From assembly GCA_001602435.1 (NCBI GenBank), contig CP012156.1:1756001-1820000 (forward strand): a stretch of DNA of 64,000 bases, written 5' to 3'. The stretch's first letter is position 1. Each line of letters starts with the position of its first letter. This DNA is from Hyphomonadaceae bacterium UKL13-1 (GTDB taxonomy: Bacteria; Pseudomonadota; Alphaproteobacteria; Caulobacterales; Aquidulcibacteraceae). This document shows, in pieces, positions 55,083 through 63,550 of the stretch. The notes beneath the pieces were generated by a model. It was not told the origin of the DNA, did no database searches, and saw only the letters and a list, made by a program, of their open reading frames with translations. The position numbers and the translations under genes were made by a program.

Positions 55083-56126
55083 TCACCCACCGCGCTTTTG
55101 GAACAGCCAGCCCTTGGTCAAAAACGCTTGCGCGCCTTCGATATAGTCAAAGCCCTCTGCCGCAAACAAGGCTTTCAAATCGGTCGCAAGATAAGAGGTG
55201 AAAAATGGCTCATGAAAGCCGACAGGGAACGCATCCAATAGGCGGTCGAGATTGGGATCATCGCCAGTCTGCAGCGCGTCGGCCAGCACGAACATGCCGC
55301 CTGGTTTCAAGATGCGGGCCGCCTCTGCCACCACTGCCTTGCGGATTTTGGGTGGCAATTCGTGGAATAGATAGACGCACAGTACACGGTCCACGCTCGC
55401 GGCCTCAAACGGTATCGCCTCTGCTGCGCCACTGATGGCAGTAGCGCTTCGATAGGGGGACAGCGCCTTGGCGGCGGCGGCGGCATAAGGCGGGCTCATG
55501 TCGAGGGCGGTCAAGCGCAAGCGTGGGAAATTGCGCATGACTTCACGGGCCAATTGCCCGGTCCCGCTGGCCAACTCAACACAAGTCGTCGTGCGTTGAT
55601 CCATGCCCTTCAGGCTTTTGGCCAGTAGCGCGAGTGCGGTTGACCGCCGCATCGCCCCGGCAGAGCCTGTAAAGATGGTCTCGACTTGGAAGTCATACAG
55701 GTCAGCGCTTTCAGGCGTTAGCCAGCCCCCGCTTTGCCAATGGAAATTCTGCCGGAAATAGGCGGGAAACCCCTCCCCTAAGCCTTCCTCGCGCACTTCA
55801 ACGCCATTCTTGGCTAAGCGGCGTTGATCAATCGCCTTCACATCGCGCAGATAGGCGAGGCTTTTGCGCGTCTGGGCAAGCTCTGCTTTGGCAAGGGGCG
55901 GAAGGTAAAGGCCTACACCAATATTGGCCATGTCTTGGGTGAAGGCCGCCATATAGGCCTGACGCATACGAACTAAATCGGGCTTGGGCTTGTCGGAGTT
56001 AAAGGGGGCGTCGCCTGGCCGATCAAACGGGGCCGAGGTTGCGCGCGACAGGCCATAATGGGCGGCATAAAACGCCAGCTTGGCGGTCGCCCCAGCGCGA
56101 TATTTCAAGGCTTCGATGCGGTCCAT
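55083..56126 (-). CDS. SAM-dependent methyltransferase
   Basis: 347 aa. The first 130 residues are an unassigned helical domain. The class I methyltransferase core follows with motif I CVELASGTGQLAREVMRNFP, then LTALDMSPPYAAAAAKAL and VLCVYLFHELPPKIRKAV. Substrate unknown; the pattern resembles ubiquinone/menaquinone-type and lipid methyltransferases. It lies downstream of the lipid A acyltransferase cluster on the same strand, 46 nt after the acyltransferase stop, so it may belong to the operon. Confidence 0.82.
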   Translation of the reverse strand: MDRIEALKYRAGATAKLAFYAAHYGLSRATSAPFDRPGDAPFNSDKPKPDLVRMRQAYMAAFTQDMANIGVGLYLPPLAKAELAQTRKSLAYLRDVKAIDQRRLAKNGVEVREEGLGEGFPAYFRQNFHWQSGGWLTPESADLYDFQVETIFTGSAGAMRRSTALALLAKSLKGMDQRTTTCVELASGTGQLAREVMRNFPRLRLTALDMSPPYAAAAAKALSPYRSATAISGAAEAIPFEAASVDRVLCVYLFHELPPKIRKAVVAEAARILKPGGMFVLADALQTGDDPNLDRLLDAFPVGFHEPFFTSYLATDLKALFAAEGFDYIEGAQAFLTKGWLFQKRGG

Positions 56127-56172
56127 GTACCTAAGCTAGACCTGTAACCCAGATTGGCCAATCAAAATCTGA

Positions 56173-57093
56173 TTAATCCATCACGCCCGCGTCGATCCAA
56201 GCCTTTTTCGGCCAGCGCGCATGTACCCAAAACCATTGTTCGGGGGCTTTGAGGATGTTTTCTTCCATGAATTGATTGATACGCAGGACTGAGGCATGCA
56301 CCGCTTCATCGACGGGTAGATCAAAGTCCATCAGCATCGGCTCTTGGATATCGACTTTGAAGTTTGCGCCAGACAAGCGCTTAACGGTCATGGTCTGAAG
56401 CGGCGCTTTAAAGCGGTAAGCCAGACGCGAAGGACCGTCTGCCGTCTTGCAGAGATGGCCAAAGAATGGGGCTTCGACCCCCGTCTCATATTTCTGGTCA
56501 TTCATCATGGCGACCGAGCCGCCCTTGGCGAGGATTCGCATCAGACTGACCCCGCCCGACGGGCCTTTGGGCGCAAACAGGCGCACGCCATAGTCCGCCC
56601 GGGCTTTGACGATTGTATCATCGACCCAGATATTATTGGCAGGCCGATAGGTGACGCGGCAATCAACCCCGCGCCGCACAATGGCCGCTGGCATGACTTC
56701 CCAATTGGCAAAATGGCCAGAGATAAAGACTCCGGCCTTACCCGTACCGACATAGCGGTCGAGAATGTCCAAGCCTTCAAATTCTGCCCGGCTTTCAGGC
56801 GTGAACAGGCCCATGGCCGACAGATGCGGGAACTCACCGACCACGCGACCCAAATTGTCCCACATGGCGTCCAGCATCTCGCGCTCTTCGGCTGCGGTGA
56901 TACGCGGAAAAGCAAGGCGCATATTATAGCGCGCGGTCTTGTGCGCGCTGGTGATGGGGCCGAGCGTGCGGGCAAATTTTGCGCCCGCATTGGACGCCTC
57001 GTCCAAGGACATGGAGCTAATCCGGTTCCAATAGGTGTGGAACGCCCAAGATTCGATGCGCTTGAAAAAGGACTCGCGACGACCTGCTGTCAT
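56173..57093 (-). CDS. lpxL: Lipid A late acyltransferase (LpxL/HtrB family)
   Basis: 306 aa. Adds a secondary acyl chain to KDO2-lipid IV-A at the inner membrane. The HxxxxE catalytic motif is in ISGHFANWEVMPAAIVRRG (about 125), followed by VTYRPANNIWVDD, VAMMNDQKYETGVEAPFFG and the C-terminal EQWFWVHARWPK. No strong N-terminal anchor is seen. It follows lpxK by 9 nt. Which secondary position it acylates cannot be told. Confidence 0.9.
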   Translation of the reverse strand: MTAGRRESFFKRIESWAFHTYWNRISSMSLDEASNAGAKFARTLGPITSAHKTARYNMRLAFPRITAAEEREMLDAMWDNLGRVVGEFPHLSAMGLFTPESRAEFEGLDILDRYVGTGKAGVFISGHFANWEVMPAAIVRRGVDCRVTYRPANNIWVDDTIVKARADYGVRLFAPKGPSGGVSLMRILAKGGSVAMMNDQKYETGVEAPFFGHLCKTADGPSRLAYRFKAPLQTMTVKRLSGANFKVDIQEPMLMDFDLPVDEAVHASVLRINQFMEENILKAPEQWFWVHARWPKKAWIDAGVMD

Positions 57094-57102
57094 GGAAAAA
57101 TC

Positions 57103-58104
57103 CTAATCCTGCCTGATATAGCTGTCGAGTTTGCCGCGCAGAAACGCGCGAAAGCCCGCTTCATCGGCCAAAACAGCCTCGATTGGCACCACCCGCACCT
57201 TGGCAGCAAAGTCGAGCGGTAAGCGCACATGGTCTTTTTCCGTGGTGACCAAAGTTGCCCCTGCTGCCCGCGCATCGGCCTCAAGTCGGCCCAGCTCATC
57301 CAGGCGATAGCGATGATGGTCGGCAAATGGGTACAAATCCACGACATTCAAGCCCAAGCTCCGCAAGGTCGCATCAAACTTCTCTGGCCGGCCAATGCCG
57401 CAAAAGCCCAAGACGGGGCCGTCAATGGCGATAGGTTTGGCGATGAGCGACGCATGAAAAACTGGGCCTTCAAAGCCTGCAATATCTTCTAAGGTGTCGT
57501 CGCTGACAGGGCCCATCAGAATGATCGCGTCGGCGCGCGCAAGGCCAATGGCTGGCTTCTCCCGCAAAGGTCCTGCTGGGATCAAATGACCATTGCCAAA
57601 GCCCGTCTGCCCATCGACCACCACCAGCGACAAAGCTTTCGCCAAAGCCGGGTTCTGGTGACCATCATCGAGAATGAGGGCTTTCATGCCCTGCTCTGCC
57701 GCTAACTTGCCTGCCGCCGCGCGGTCACGCCCCACAAAGACCGGTCCGCCTTGGGCCAGCATCAAGGGCTCATCGCCCACATCCTCGGCCCCATGCGCGC
57801 CAACATCAACCGCCACTGGCCCTTCCAGCGTCCCGCCATAGCCGCGCGACACAATGCCAATCTGGCCGTCCAAAAGCTCTGCCAATAAGGTCCGCAACGT
57901 CTGGGAGAATGGCGTTTTACCCGTGCCACCCGCGGTCAAATTACCGATGGAGATGACCGGGATCGGCAAGGCCAATGGGCTTGCCTTAGCAATGCGTCGC
58001 GCAACGCTTGCCCCATAAAGCGCACCAAGCGGCGATAGTAGCAGTCGCAGGATCGGCGCGGCATCGCGACCAAAACGTATGGTCCAAAAAGACGGAGCCC
58101 TCAT
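57103..58104 (-). CDS. lpxK: Tetraacyldisaccharide 4'-kinase
   Basis: 333 aa. Phosphorylates the 4' position of the lipid A disaccharide. The N-terminal membrane-associated helix is followed by the Walker A motif ISIGNLTAGGTGKTPF (about 50-65), RGYGGTLEGPVAVDVG, DEPLMLAQGGPVFVGRDR and ILDDGHQNPAL. The gene overlaps waaA by 4 nt and precedes lpxL by 9 nt, a compact lipid A/KDO operon. Confidence 0.96.
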   Translation of the reverse strand: MRAPSFWTIRFGRDAAPILRLLLSPLGALYGASVARRIAKASPLALPIPVISIGNLTAGGTGKTPFSQTLRTLLAELLDGQIGIVSRGYGGTLEGPVAVDVGAHGAEDVGDEPLMLAQGGPVFVGRDRAAAGKLAAEQGMKALILDDGHQNPALAKALSLVVVDGQTGFGNGHLIPAGPLREKPAIGLARADAIILMGPVSDDTLEDIAGFEGPVFHASLIAKPIAIDGPVLGFCGIGRPEKFDATLRSLGLNVVDLYPFADHHRYRLDELGRLEADARAAGATLVTTEKDHVRLPLDFAAKVRVVPIEAVLADEAGFRAFLRGKLDSYIRQD

Positions 58105-59399
58105 GCCTTGGCCCGCCCCAAAAGTGCGACCAAAGCGGCGACCGTATCGGCCATGGCGTGGCTGCCTTGAGCGATGACACCACGGGCTGCCTCATTCAAA
58201 TGCTCACGCCGCTCTGGATCGCCTAACAGGCCCGCCAAAGTCAAAGCGATGCGGTCGGACGCATGATCGTCCAAGATCACAGCGCCATCCTGATCTTCCA
58301 AGGCCTGATACAGGTCGAGGAAATTGCCAACAAAGCTCGCGCTCACCACGGTTGAGCCAAGCTGGACAGGCTCGACTGGATTATGGCCACCAATGCCGGG
58401 CTGTAGGCTTCCGGCAACAAAGGTCACGGGGGCTAAACGCATGGCGAGGCCCAATTCGCCCAATGTATCCCACAGCCAAACAGGCGTCTGGGCACCCGGG
58501 ACTTGGCCTTTTGAGCGCCGCACGGGCACGAGGCCTTGCTTGCGGCATTCAATCTCAACATCTTGCGCACGCTCTGGATGGCGGGGGGCCAAGATCAACA
58601 GCGCATCAGATGCGCCCAGACGCAGTGCCGCATGCGCGGCTAGAAGCACCGTCTCCTCACCCTCATGGGTAGAAGCCGCAAGCCAGATCGGCCGATTGCC
58701 CAGCTTGCCCGCCAGCACTTTGGCTTCTTTGGCATTCACGATGGGCGCAGGCGCTGCCAGTTTCAAATTACCAATGGTGCCAATCGGACCAGACCGAAAC
58801 AGGCTGAGCGCTTCAAACGTGCGGGTATCGGCGGGCAGAGCCACGTCAAACAGAGAGAATAACAGCTCTGCCGTTTTCGCCCTGCCCCGCCAGCCCTTGA
58901 CCGAGCGCGCCGTCATGCGGGCATTGACCAGCGCCAAAGGCACCCCTGCCTGCTTAGTTGCCAGCAGCAGGTTCGGCCAAATCTCGCCTTCCACAAAAAC
59001 GGCAAGGTCTGGCTGCCAGCCTGCGATAAACGCCTTGGTCGCCATGGGCGTATCGACGGGCACATAGCGGTGTAGGTCGGGCGCTGAAAGCTTACGCGCC
59101 ATCAAATCCGCCGACGTCTTGGTGCCGCTGGTGAACAGGAAGGTGAGCCCGGGATATGCCTGCCGCAGTTCTTGCGCCAGAGCATGGCCCACAATCGACT
59201 CCCCGACGCTGGCCCCATGGATCCAGACCAATTTGCCTTTCGGGCGCTGCACAGGGGCTGTGCCCAGACGTTCCCCAATCCGCGTTGGGTCTTCCCGTCC
59301 TTTGGCCGCCCGACGCGATAAGACGCCGGGCATGAAGCGGGCCAGAAGCTGGGTCGCAATCTTATAGAGCGTCAAGGAAAAGGGCAGCGTCTCTGTCAC
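58101..59399 (-). CDS. waaA: 3-deoxy-D-manno-octulosonic acid transferase
   Basis: 432 aa, GT30. Transfers KDO from CMP-KDO to lipid IV-A. An N-terminal hydrophobic anchor is followed by WIHGASVGESIVGHAL, TSGTKTSADLMARKL, VFVEGEIWPNLLLA, and in the C-terminal half ASTHEGEETVLLAAH, LAPRHPERAQDVE and the donor-site GIGGHNPVEPVQLG. It is coupled to the DUF374 acyltransferase and to lpxK by 4-nt overlaps. Confidence 0.97.
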   Translation of the reverse strand: MTETLPFSLTLYKIATQLLARFMPGVLSRRAAKGREDPTRIGERLGTAPVQRPKGKLVWIHGASVGESIVGHALAQELRQAYPGLTFLFTSGTKTSADLMARKLSAPDLHRYVPVDTPMATKAFIAGWQPDLAVFVEGEIWPNLLLATKQAGVPLALVNARMTARSVKGWRGRAKTAELLFSLFDVALPADTRTFEALSLFRSGPIGTIGNLKLAAPAPIVNAKEAKVLAGKLGNRPIWLAASTHEGEETVLLAAHAALRLGASDALLILAPRHPERAQDVEIECRKQGLVPVRRSKGQVPGAQTPVWLWDTLGELGLAMRLAPVTFVAGSLQPGIGGHNPVEPVQLGSTVVSASFVGNFLDLYQALEDQDGAVILDDHASDRIALTLAGLLGDPERREHLNEAARGVIAQGSHAMADTVAALVALLGRAKA

Positions 59400-60160
59400 G
59401 CCTCAGCCTCTTCCAATGCCGCTGCGGGCGGTGCAGGCTCAATCAGCGGGCCACCCACCAAGCGATCAGCCTCTTGCATGGCCTCAGTCAGCGCGATTTC
59501 TAAGGCCAGACGCGCCGCTTCCATGTCTGCTTCGCTGGCTTTGGCTGGAAGCGCAATCGCAGGCTTATACACAATCACGCCGCGCGAAAACAAAGGCGGC
59601 AAGTGAAAGCGGTCCCAACTCTTGGCATAGCCGCCGCCCTTGACGGCAAAGGCCGAAGGCAGAAGCGGGACTTTCGCCATCTTCGCTACCCGGACTGCCC
59701 CGAGCTGAGCACGCATGCGAGGGCCGCGCGGCCCGTCTGGCGTAATCCCGACGCAGCCGCCTTTTGAGGCATGGCTGAGCATCTGACGAAACGCCTGCAG
59801 CGCGCCCTTATCTTCGGTTTCGCCATCGGCCTTCTTTTTCGACGAGGACCCCCGCACCACCGTGCGGCCAACAAGTTCTGCGGCGCGCGCCACAAACTGG
59901 CCATCAGGAGAAAGCGAGATCAGCATCAGCATTTTTTGAACATCGGTCGGCCAGATGGAGTGCGCGCCCATAATGCGCGAATGCCAATAGCACCACACAA
60001 CGCCCTTACCCGATTTCCAGACCGGCTCAGCATGTTCTTGGCCCACAAACGTCCAGCGCGTCGTAACCCGCACCAAAGCCATCCAGGCCGCCAGAAAGCC
60101 CGCAAAAAACCACTGGACGGGTGAGGATCGAAAGAAGGCGCGCGAGAGTTTTTTGCTCAT
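59396..60160 (-). CDS. DUF374 lysophospholipid acyltransferase-like protein
   Basis: 254 aa. First gene of the cluster with waaA, lpxK and lpxL. The N-terminal hydrophobic helix precedes VVWCYWHSRIMGAHSIWP, whose His fits the acyltransferase HxxxxD-like region, and GCVGITPDGPRGPRMRAQLG, the DUF374 signature. It probably acylates a lipid intermediate, but its exact substrate is unknown. It is divergent from the phosphatase gene at 60223. Confidence 0.91.
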   Translation of the reverse strand: MSKKLSRAFFRSSPVQWFFAGFLAAWMALVRVTTRWTFVGQEHAEPVWKSGKGVVWCYWHSRIMGAHSIWPTDVQKMLMLISLSPDGQFVARAAELVGRTVVRGSSSKKKADGETEDKGALQAFRQMLSHASKGGCVGITPDGPRGPRMRAQLGAVRVAKMAKVPLLPSAFAVKGGGYAKSWDRFHLPPLFSRGVIVYKPAIALPAKASEADMEAARLALEIALTEAMQEADRLVGGPLIEPAPPAAALEEAEA

Positions 60161-60222
60161 AGTCCCCGCTCCATAGCGAGCGTTGCGCTTTATGGCGAGT
60201 GCGCGGGCGCCACAGCTAAGGC

Positions 60223-60942
60223 TTGCATGGCAACGCGGTGCTGCCTAGATGCGATCGGATTAGCCGAAAAGACGCGCCCGTGCCCAAATTTGACCTGACC
60301 ACGCCTGAACGCCGCAAAGCCGCTGAACGCGACTATTGGTGGAATGACCACGCCTTTTTGCGCGCACGCTTTCAAAACAAATATCAAATCAGCCCTCGCA
60401 TGTGGCGCACCAATCAACCCAGCCCCAAGCAATTGGCGGAGTGGAAAGAGTTTGGCATCAAGACCATCGTCAACTTACGCGGCGATACTGACGCCAGCTT
60501 TACCGTCTTGGAAAAAGAGGCGTGCGAGCAATTGGGCCTCAACCTTGTCTTCCTGCATAGCGAGAGCCGAGGTGCCCCTTATCCAGAGCGCCTGATCGAA
60601 GCCAAAAAAGCCTTTGAGACCATGGAATACCCGGCCCTGATGCATTGTAAATCGGGCGCAGACCGTGCTGGCACTATGGCGGTATTTTATCTCTACCAGA
60701 TCGAAGGCGTGCCTTTGGAAGAAGCGCGCAAGCAATTGAGCTTCAAATATCTCCACATAAGTGCTGCCAAAACCGGCATCCTCGACTTCTTCTGGGCCGA
60801 ATGGGCCAAGATCGAAGCGACAGGCCGCATCGACTTCTGGACCTGGCTCACCACCGAATATGACCGCGACGACCTCAAAGCCCGCTATAAGCCGCATGCG
60901 GCCTGGAGCTGGATTGTCGATAATATCTTGAAGCGGGAATAA
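60223..60942 (+). CDS. Tyrosine/dual-specificity phosphatase-like protein
   Basis: 239 aa from ATG 60223 (TAAGG upstream); a GTG at 60280 starts nearer to the conserved part (PKFDLTTPERRK) and may be the real start. The Cys-based active site is LMHCKSGADRAGTMAVFY (HCx5R). The general acid could be in ESRGAPYPER. The family is found in many alphaproteobacteria, with a small helical N-terminal segment (YWWNDHAFLRARFQN). Its substrate is unknown; position next to the lipid A cluster hints at phospholipid or lipid A phosphate, but this is speculative. Confidence 0.82.
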   Translation: MHGNAVLPRCDRISRKDAPVPKFDLTTPERRKAAERDYWWNDHAFLRARFQNKYQISPRMWRTNQPSPKQLAEWKEFGIKTIVNLRGDTDASFTVLEKEACEQLGLNLVFLHSESRGAPYPERLIEAKKAFETMEYPALMHCKSGADRAGTMAVFYLYQIEGVPLEEARKQLSFKYLHISAAKTGILDFFWAEWAKIEATGRIDFWTWLTTEYDRDDLKARYKPHAAWSWIVDNILKRE

Positions 60943-60969
60943 ACGGGGACGACACTTTCAGCGATGGAG

Positions 60970-61025
60970 CGCGCAGCACTAGCTGCGCAGGTCATCTCGT
61001 AGGGATGCGCAGCTAGTGCTGCGCG
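60970..61025. repeat. Perfect 20-bp inverted repeat
   Basis: Arms 60970-60989 and 61006-61025 (inner part CAGCACTAGCTGCGCA and its complement) around a 16-nt spacer. No T run follows. Confidence 0.85.
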
Positions 61026-61071
61026 TTCCTTTTAACGCTATTTGGCAAAAGGTATTGGTTTTGCATTGGAA

Positions 61072-61105
61072 CGCCTTTGCCGCAGGCTCTGCCAGGGCAA
61101 AGGCG
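61072..61105. repeat. 10-bp inverted repeat CGCCTTTGCC/GGCAAAGGCG
   Basis: Perfect arms 61072-61081 and 61096-61105, 14-nt spacer. Confidence 0.8.
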
Positions 61106-61119
61106 ATGTACGATTTTGA

Positions 61120-61198
61120 GCGCCTAAATTTGGGGGTCAAGAGGCACGCTTCGCGCGTCGACGAAGTCGATTTCACCTCTTGACGCCCAAATTAGCGC
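61120..61198. repeat. Long imperfect inverted repeat
   Basis: Arm 61120-61144 (ends TTTGGGGGTCAAGAGG) and arm 61176-61198 (CCTCTTGACGCCCAAATT then AGCGC). A smaller hairpin around CTTCGCGCGTCGACGAAG lies in the spacer. Confidence 0.8.
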
Positions 61199-61321
61199 AA
61201 CCAGAATTTTCGGGCGGCTTCAAGGCAAGCGCAGCGCAGCATTGAAGCGTTCTAGATGAAAAACCCGCCCTCAAGGCCCTTCGACCTAAAGAAACGCCCC
61301 CCTACCCCGCTGCCACCAAGA

Positions 61322-61645
61322 TCATTGAGTTTTCTTGGCGGCGTCCACGGCGGCGTCAGTCTTGCGGCCAACCTTGTCAGCCGCCGCCTTGGCATCGGCC
61401 GCGGCGTTGCGGGCCGCATCAGCACTCTTTTCTGCGGCGTTATCAACAGCCGCACCGGCATTGGCAGCGGCGTCGGCGGTGGCGTTACCGACGTCCTCTG
61501 CCGCAGTTACTGTGGCGGCCCCCGCATCTTGAGCGGCGGCGGCAGCATGGTCACCGGCGGCGACGGCTTCACTTTTCGACTTGTCTGAGCAGGCCGCGAG
61601 CGAGACGGCGAGCAAGCCTATGCAGGCCAAAAGTTTGTTGTTCAT
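61322..61645 (-). CDS. Alanine-rich lipoprotein
   Basis: 107 aa. The lipoprotein signal ends in LAAC, with the modified Cys at residue 19. The mature part is made almost only of Ala, Asp, Lys, Thr and Val in an irregular repeat (ADAAANAGAAVDNAAEKSAD), expected to be one long amphipathic helix like Lpp or LEA-like proteins. No catalytic domain. Possibly an envelope-tethering or stress protein. It is divergent from the ORFan at 61898. Confidence 0.75.
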   Translation of the reverse strand: MNNKLLACIGLLAVSLAACSDKSKSEAVAAGDHAAAAAQDAGAATVTAAEDVGNATADAAANAGAAVDNAAEKSADAARNAAADAKAAADKVGRKTDAAVDAAKKTQ

Positions 61646-61839
61646 TCTGAGTGTGTCCCCATGTTTGAGAGGCTGGGCCGAGGGCGAAGCACCAATCTAA
61701 CTTTCAACGCGGGAAAAAGTTCCACCTGTGGAAGGTTTCGTCGGACAGCGTCAAGGCTAGCACAGCGCGGCATGGAAGCGTTCCAAGTGCTTTTGCGGGG
61801 ACAAGGCAAAAACAACCTCAGGAAGTGCTTGACGATTGT

Positions 61840-61859
61840 GCATTCCAAGGCTGGAATGC
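61840..61859. repeat. Palindrome GCATTCCA / TGGAATGC
   Basis: Perfect 8-bp stem with loop AGGC. Its stem matches the 15083 palindrome core. Confidence 0.7.
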
Positions 61860-61897
61860 CCCCTACGGCGCACCGCCTATTGCTTGAGGAGCTCAAG

Positions 61898-62929
61898 ATG
61901 GAAAATCCGGTGCATTCCAAAGGAAGGCACCCTTCGGCGCGGAGCGCATGGCTACACCCGTTGATTTGGGTGATCGTCAAAGTAACTATTTTGATAGTTT
62001 TATTGATCGGCGCTTTTTTTCTTTATCGAATTTATTCGCTGAATCAGTTGTATGAAAATTGGGCAAAGCAGCCAGCCGACCTATTTAGTACAACCCCCGG
62101 AGTTTCTCCAATAATTCCAAAAGGTGCACATTTTCTGCGGCGCCTCGAATATAAGATGAACCCTGCTTCCGATGATAGGGTGTTTGATGCCGCTTCTTCT
62201 GAAATTGAGAAAAAGTGTGACGTTGATGTCGCAAGCATGAGGTTGGAATCTTACAGCCGTTGTGATGTGACTCCGGGCTGGGAACTGCATTTTAGGCGTG
62301 GTGTTGAAAGTCATTGCGCAATAGGTACGCCGGCGTTCTTAAGGCTGTTTGAGACCAAGGAATTTAAGGACTCTTTTCAGCCCTTTAATGCCGAAGCCCA
62401 AAACAAAATTGTTCAAAAGCTGCAATGTGAATGGCAGCAAGGGGACCAAATTGCGCTACTTCGTTTGATGCAAATGAGCCTCATGATGAAAGTTCAGCCA
62501 ATTCAAGGCCGTGCATTAAGCTATATTGTTCCAGATACTTGCATACCTACAGTTGCAACCTTCAAGTTTTTGCAAAAGAGCAATGAAGCTTGGCTCTGTG
62601 CAGCCGCGATTTCTGAGAACAACCAGAGTAAAGCGCTTCGAGACCTCTACTTTGAAGATCTTTGGGGTGAATTTTACCAACGTTTCGGCGATTGGAAAAC
62701 CATTGATGAAAAGTCAGATTGCAATGATGAGATTGGTGTCCGCGCCGTCAATAATTATTGTGGAATAACCGCGATTTGGATGCTTGCTCTTCTTCTTCAT
62801 GAGCAGGGTGATTGGGAGCTAACCGACTCGCAGCTTCGTTCAGCAAACGCACTCATTGAAAAGAGATATGGCAAGAGCTTTTCAACAGTTTTGTCGGAGA
62901 TAAAAGATGCCCCAACACAAGCCGACTAG
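61898..62929 (+). CDS. AT-rich ORFan with one N-terminal membrane helix
   Basis: 343 aa from ATG 61898 with GAGGAG about 6 nt upstream; the open frame reaches 61661 but crosses repeats. One membrane helix (about residues 18-38: WVIVKVTILIVLLIGAFFLY) anchors a roughly 300-aa domain that is probably periplasmic. It contains scattered Cys (about eight), suggesting disulfides. No family recognised. Codon use is more AT-rich than in the rest of the window, suggesting recent acquisition. Confidence 0.68.
   Translation: MENPVHSKGRHPSARSAWLHPLIWVIVKVTILIVLLIGAFFLYRIYSLNQLYENWAKQPADLFSTTPGVSPIIPKGAHFLRRLEYKMNPASDDRVFDAASSEIEKKCDVDVASMRLESYSRCDVTPGWELHFRRGVESHCAIGTPAFLRLFETKEFKDSFQPFNAEAQNKIVQKLQCEWQQGDQIALLRLMQMSLMMKVQPIQGRALSYIVPDTCIPTVATFKFLQKSNEAWLCAAAISENNQSKALRDLYFEDLWGEFYQRFGDWKTIDEKSDCNDEIGVRAVNNYCGITAIWMLALLLHEQGDWELTDSQLRSANALIEKRYGKSFSTVLSEIKDAPTQAD
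61909..61931. repeat. Imperfect palindrome GGTGCATTCC / GGAAGGCACC
   Basis: 10-bp arms with one mismatch and a 3-nt loop; it lies inside the first codons of the ORFan at 61898. Another relative of the GTGCATTCC palindromes. Confidence 0.6.
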
Positions 62930-63028
62930 TTACAAGTCGCGCCACGCCGTAAAGTACGCTCTGTACGGAATGCGCTCTACGGCTGATGAGATAAATGGTC
63001 GCTCTGCAGCTCCAGAGAAGTTCTGAAC

Positions 63029-63466
63029 ATGAACGAGAATATCATCAAATCAATTAAAGATGCTTACGTCTCATTGGATAATCCAAATTGGTCTTTTACA
63101 AGTGTTCGGCTAGCTCAAGGCCTACATGGTAAATTCATTAAGCAATTGTCAGATATTTCGTCTGTAAGTGAGAATACCGACTTAAATAATGATTTCAGTA
63201 GATGCCTTAATGTTGAATTAGATGGCGAAACGATCGGCATTCGAATTTCATTAGTTGGAAATTTTGCTTGCGCTCACAACGATAAAGGATTTTTTTATTC
63301 TGAAATTGAGTTGCAGAATTTTAGACTTGGAAGATTCATTTTGGAAATGCTTAAACTCTATCATATTGAACTACTCAAAGAAGAAAGTTTAAGGGAGGAA
63401 ATCGAATTCGGCGGCGAACTACAAAATGTTTACTCGATACTCTTCTCTAGTGATGAATTGCTTTAG
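63029..63466 (+). CDS. AT-rich ORFan
   Basis: 145 aa, acidic, with no signal peptide or membrane helix. It begins MNENIIKSIKDAYVSLDN and ends in an acidic helix and a short strand. The fold looks alpha/beta. No family recognised. Size, acidity and company of unrelated small AT-rich genes would suit an immunity-type protein, but nothing proves it. Confidence 0.62.
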   Translation: MNENIIKSIKDAYVSLDNPNWSFTSVRLAQGLHGKFIKQLSDISSVSENTDLNNDFSRCLNVELDGETIGIRISLVGNFACAHNDKGFFYSEIELQNFRLGRFILEMLKLYHIELLKEESLREEIEFGGELQNVYSILFSSDELL

Positions 63467-63550
63467 AGGCACATAGCAATAAATTCGGCATCCTACCCAG
63501 CGGAACGCATGACAACTATAACCAAGGTTGTGGCCGGAAGGAGATGAAGC

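Larger units (their letters stand above)
60943..61321. other. Repeat-dense intergenic region
   Basis: About 380 bp with no convincing gene. It holds three consecutive large inverted repeats (listed below) and a 42-bp segment (about 61214-61255) that recurs in diverged form at about 61747-61788. Confidence 0.65.

Noticed and set aside
54496..55146. 216-codon plus-strand ORF
   Set aside because: Antisense to the K+ channel gene and running through the BIME-like repeats; codons show no coding character.
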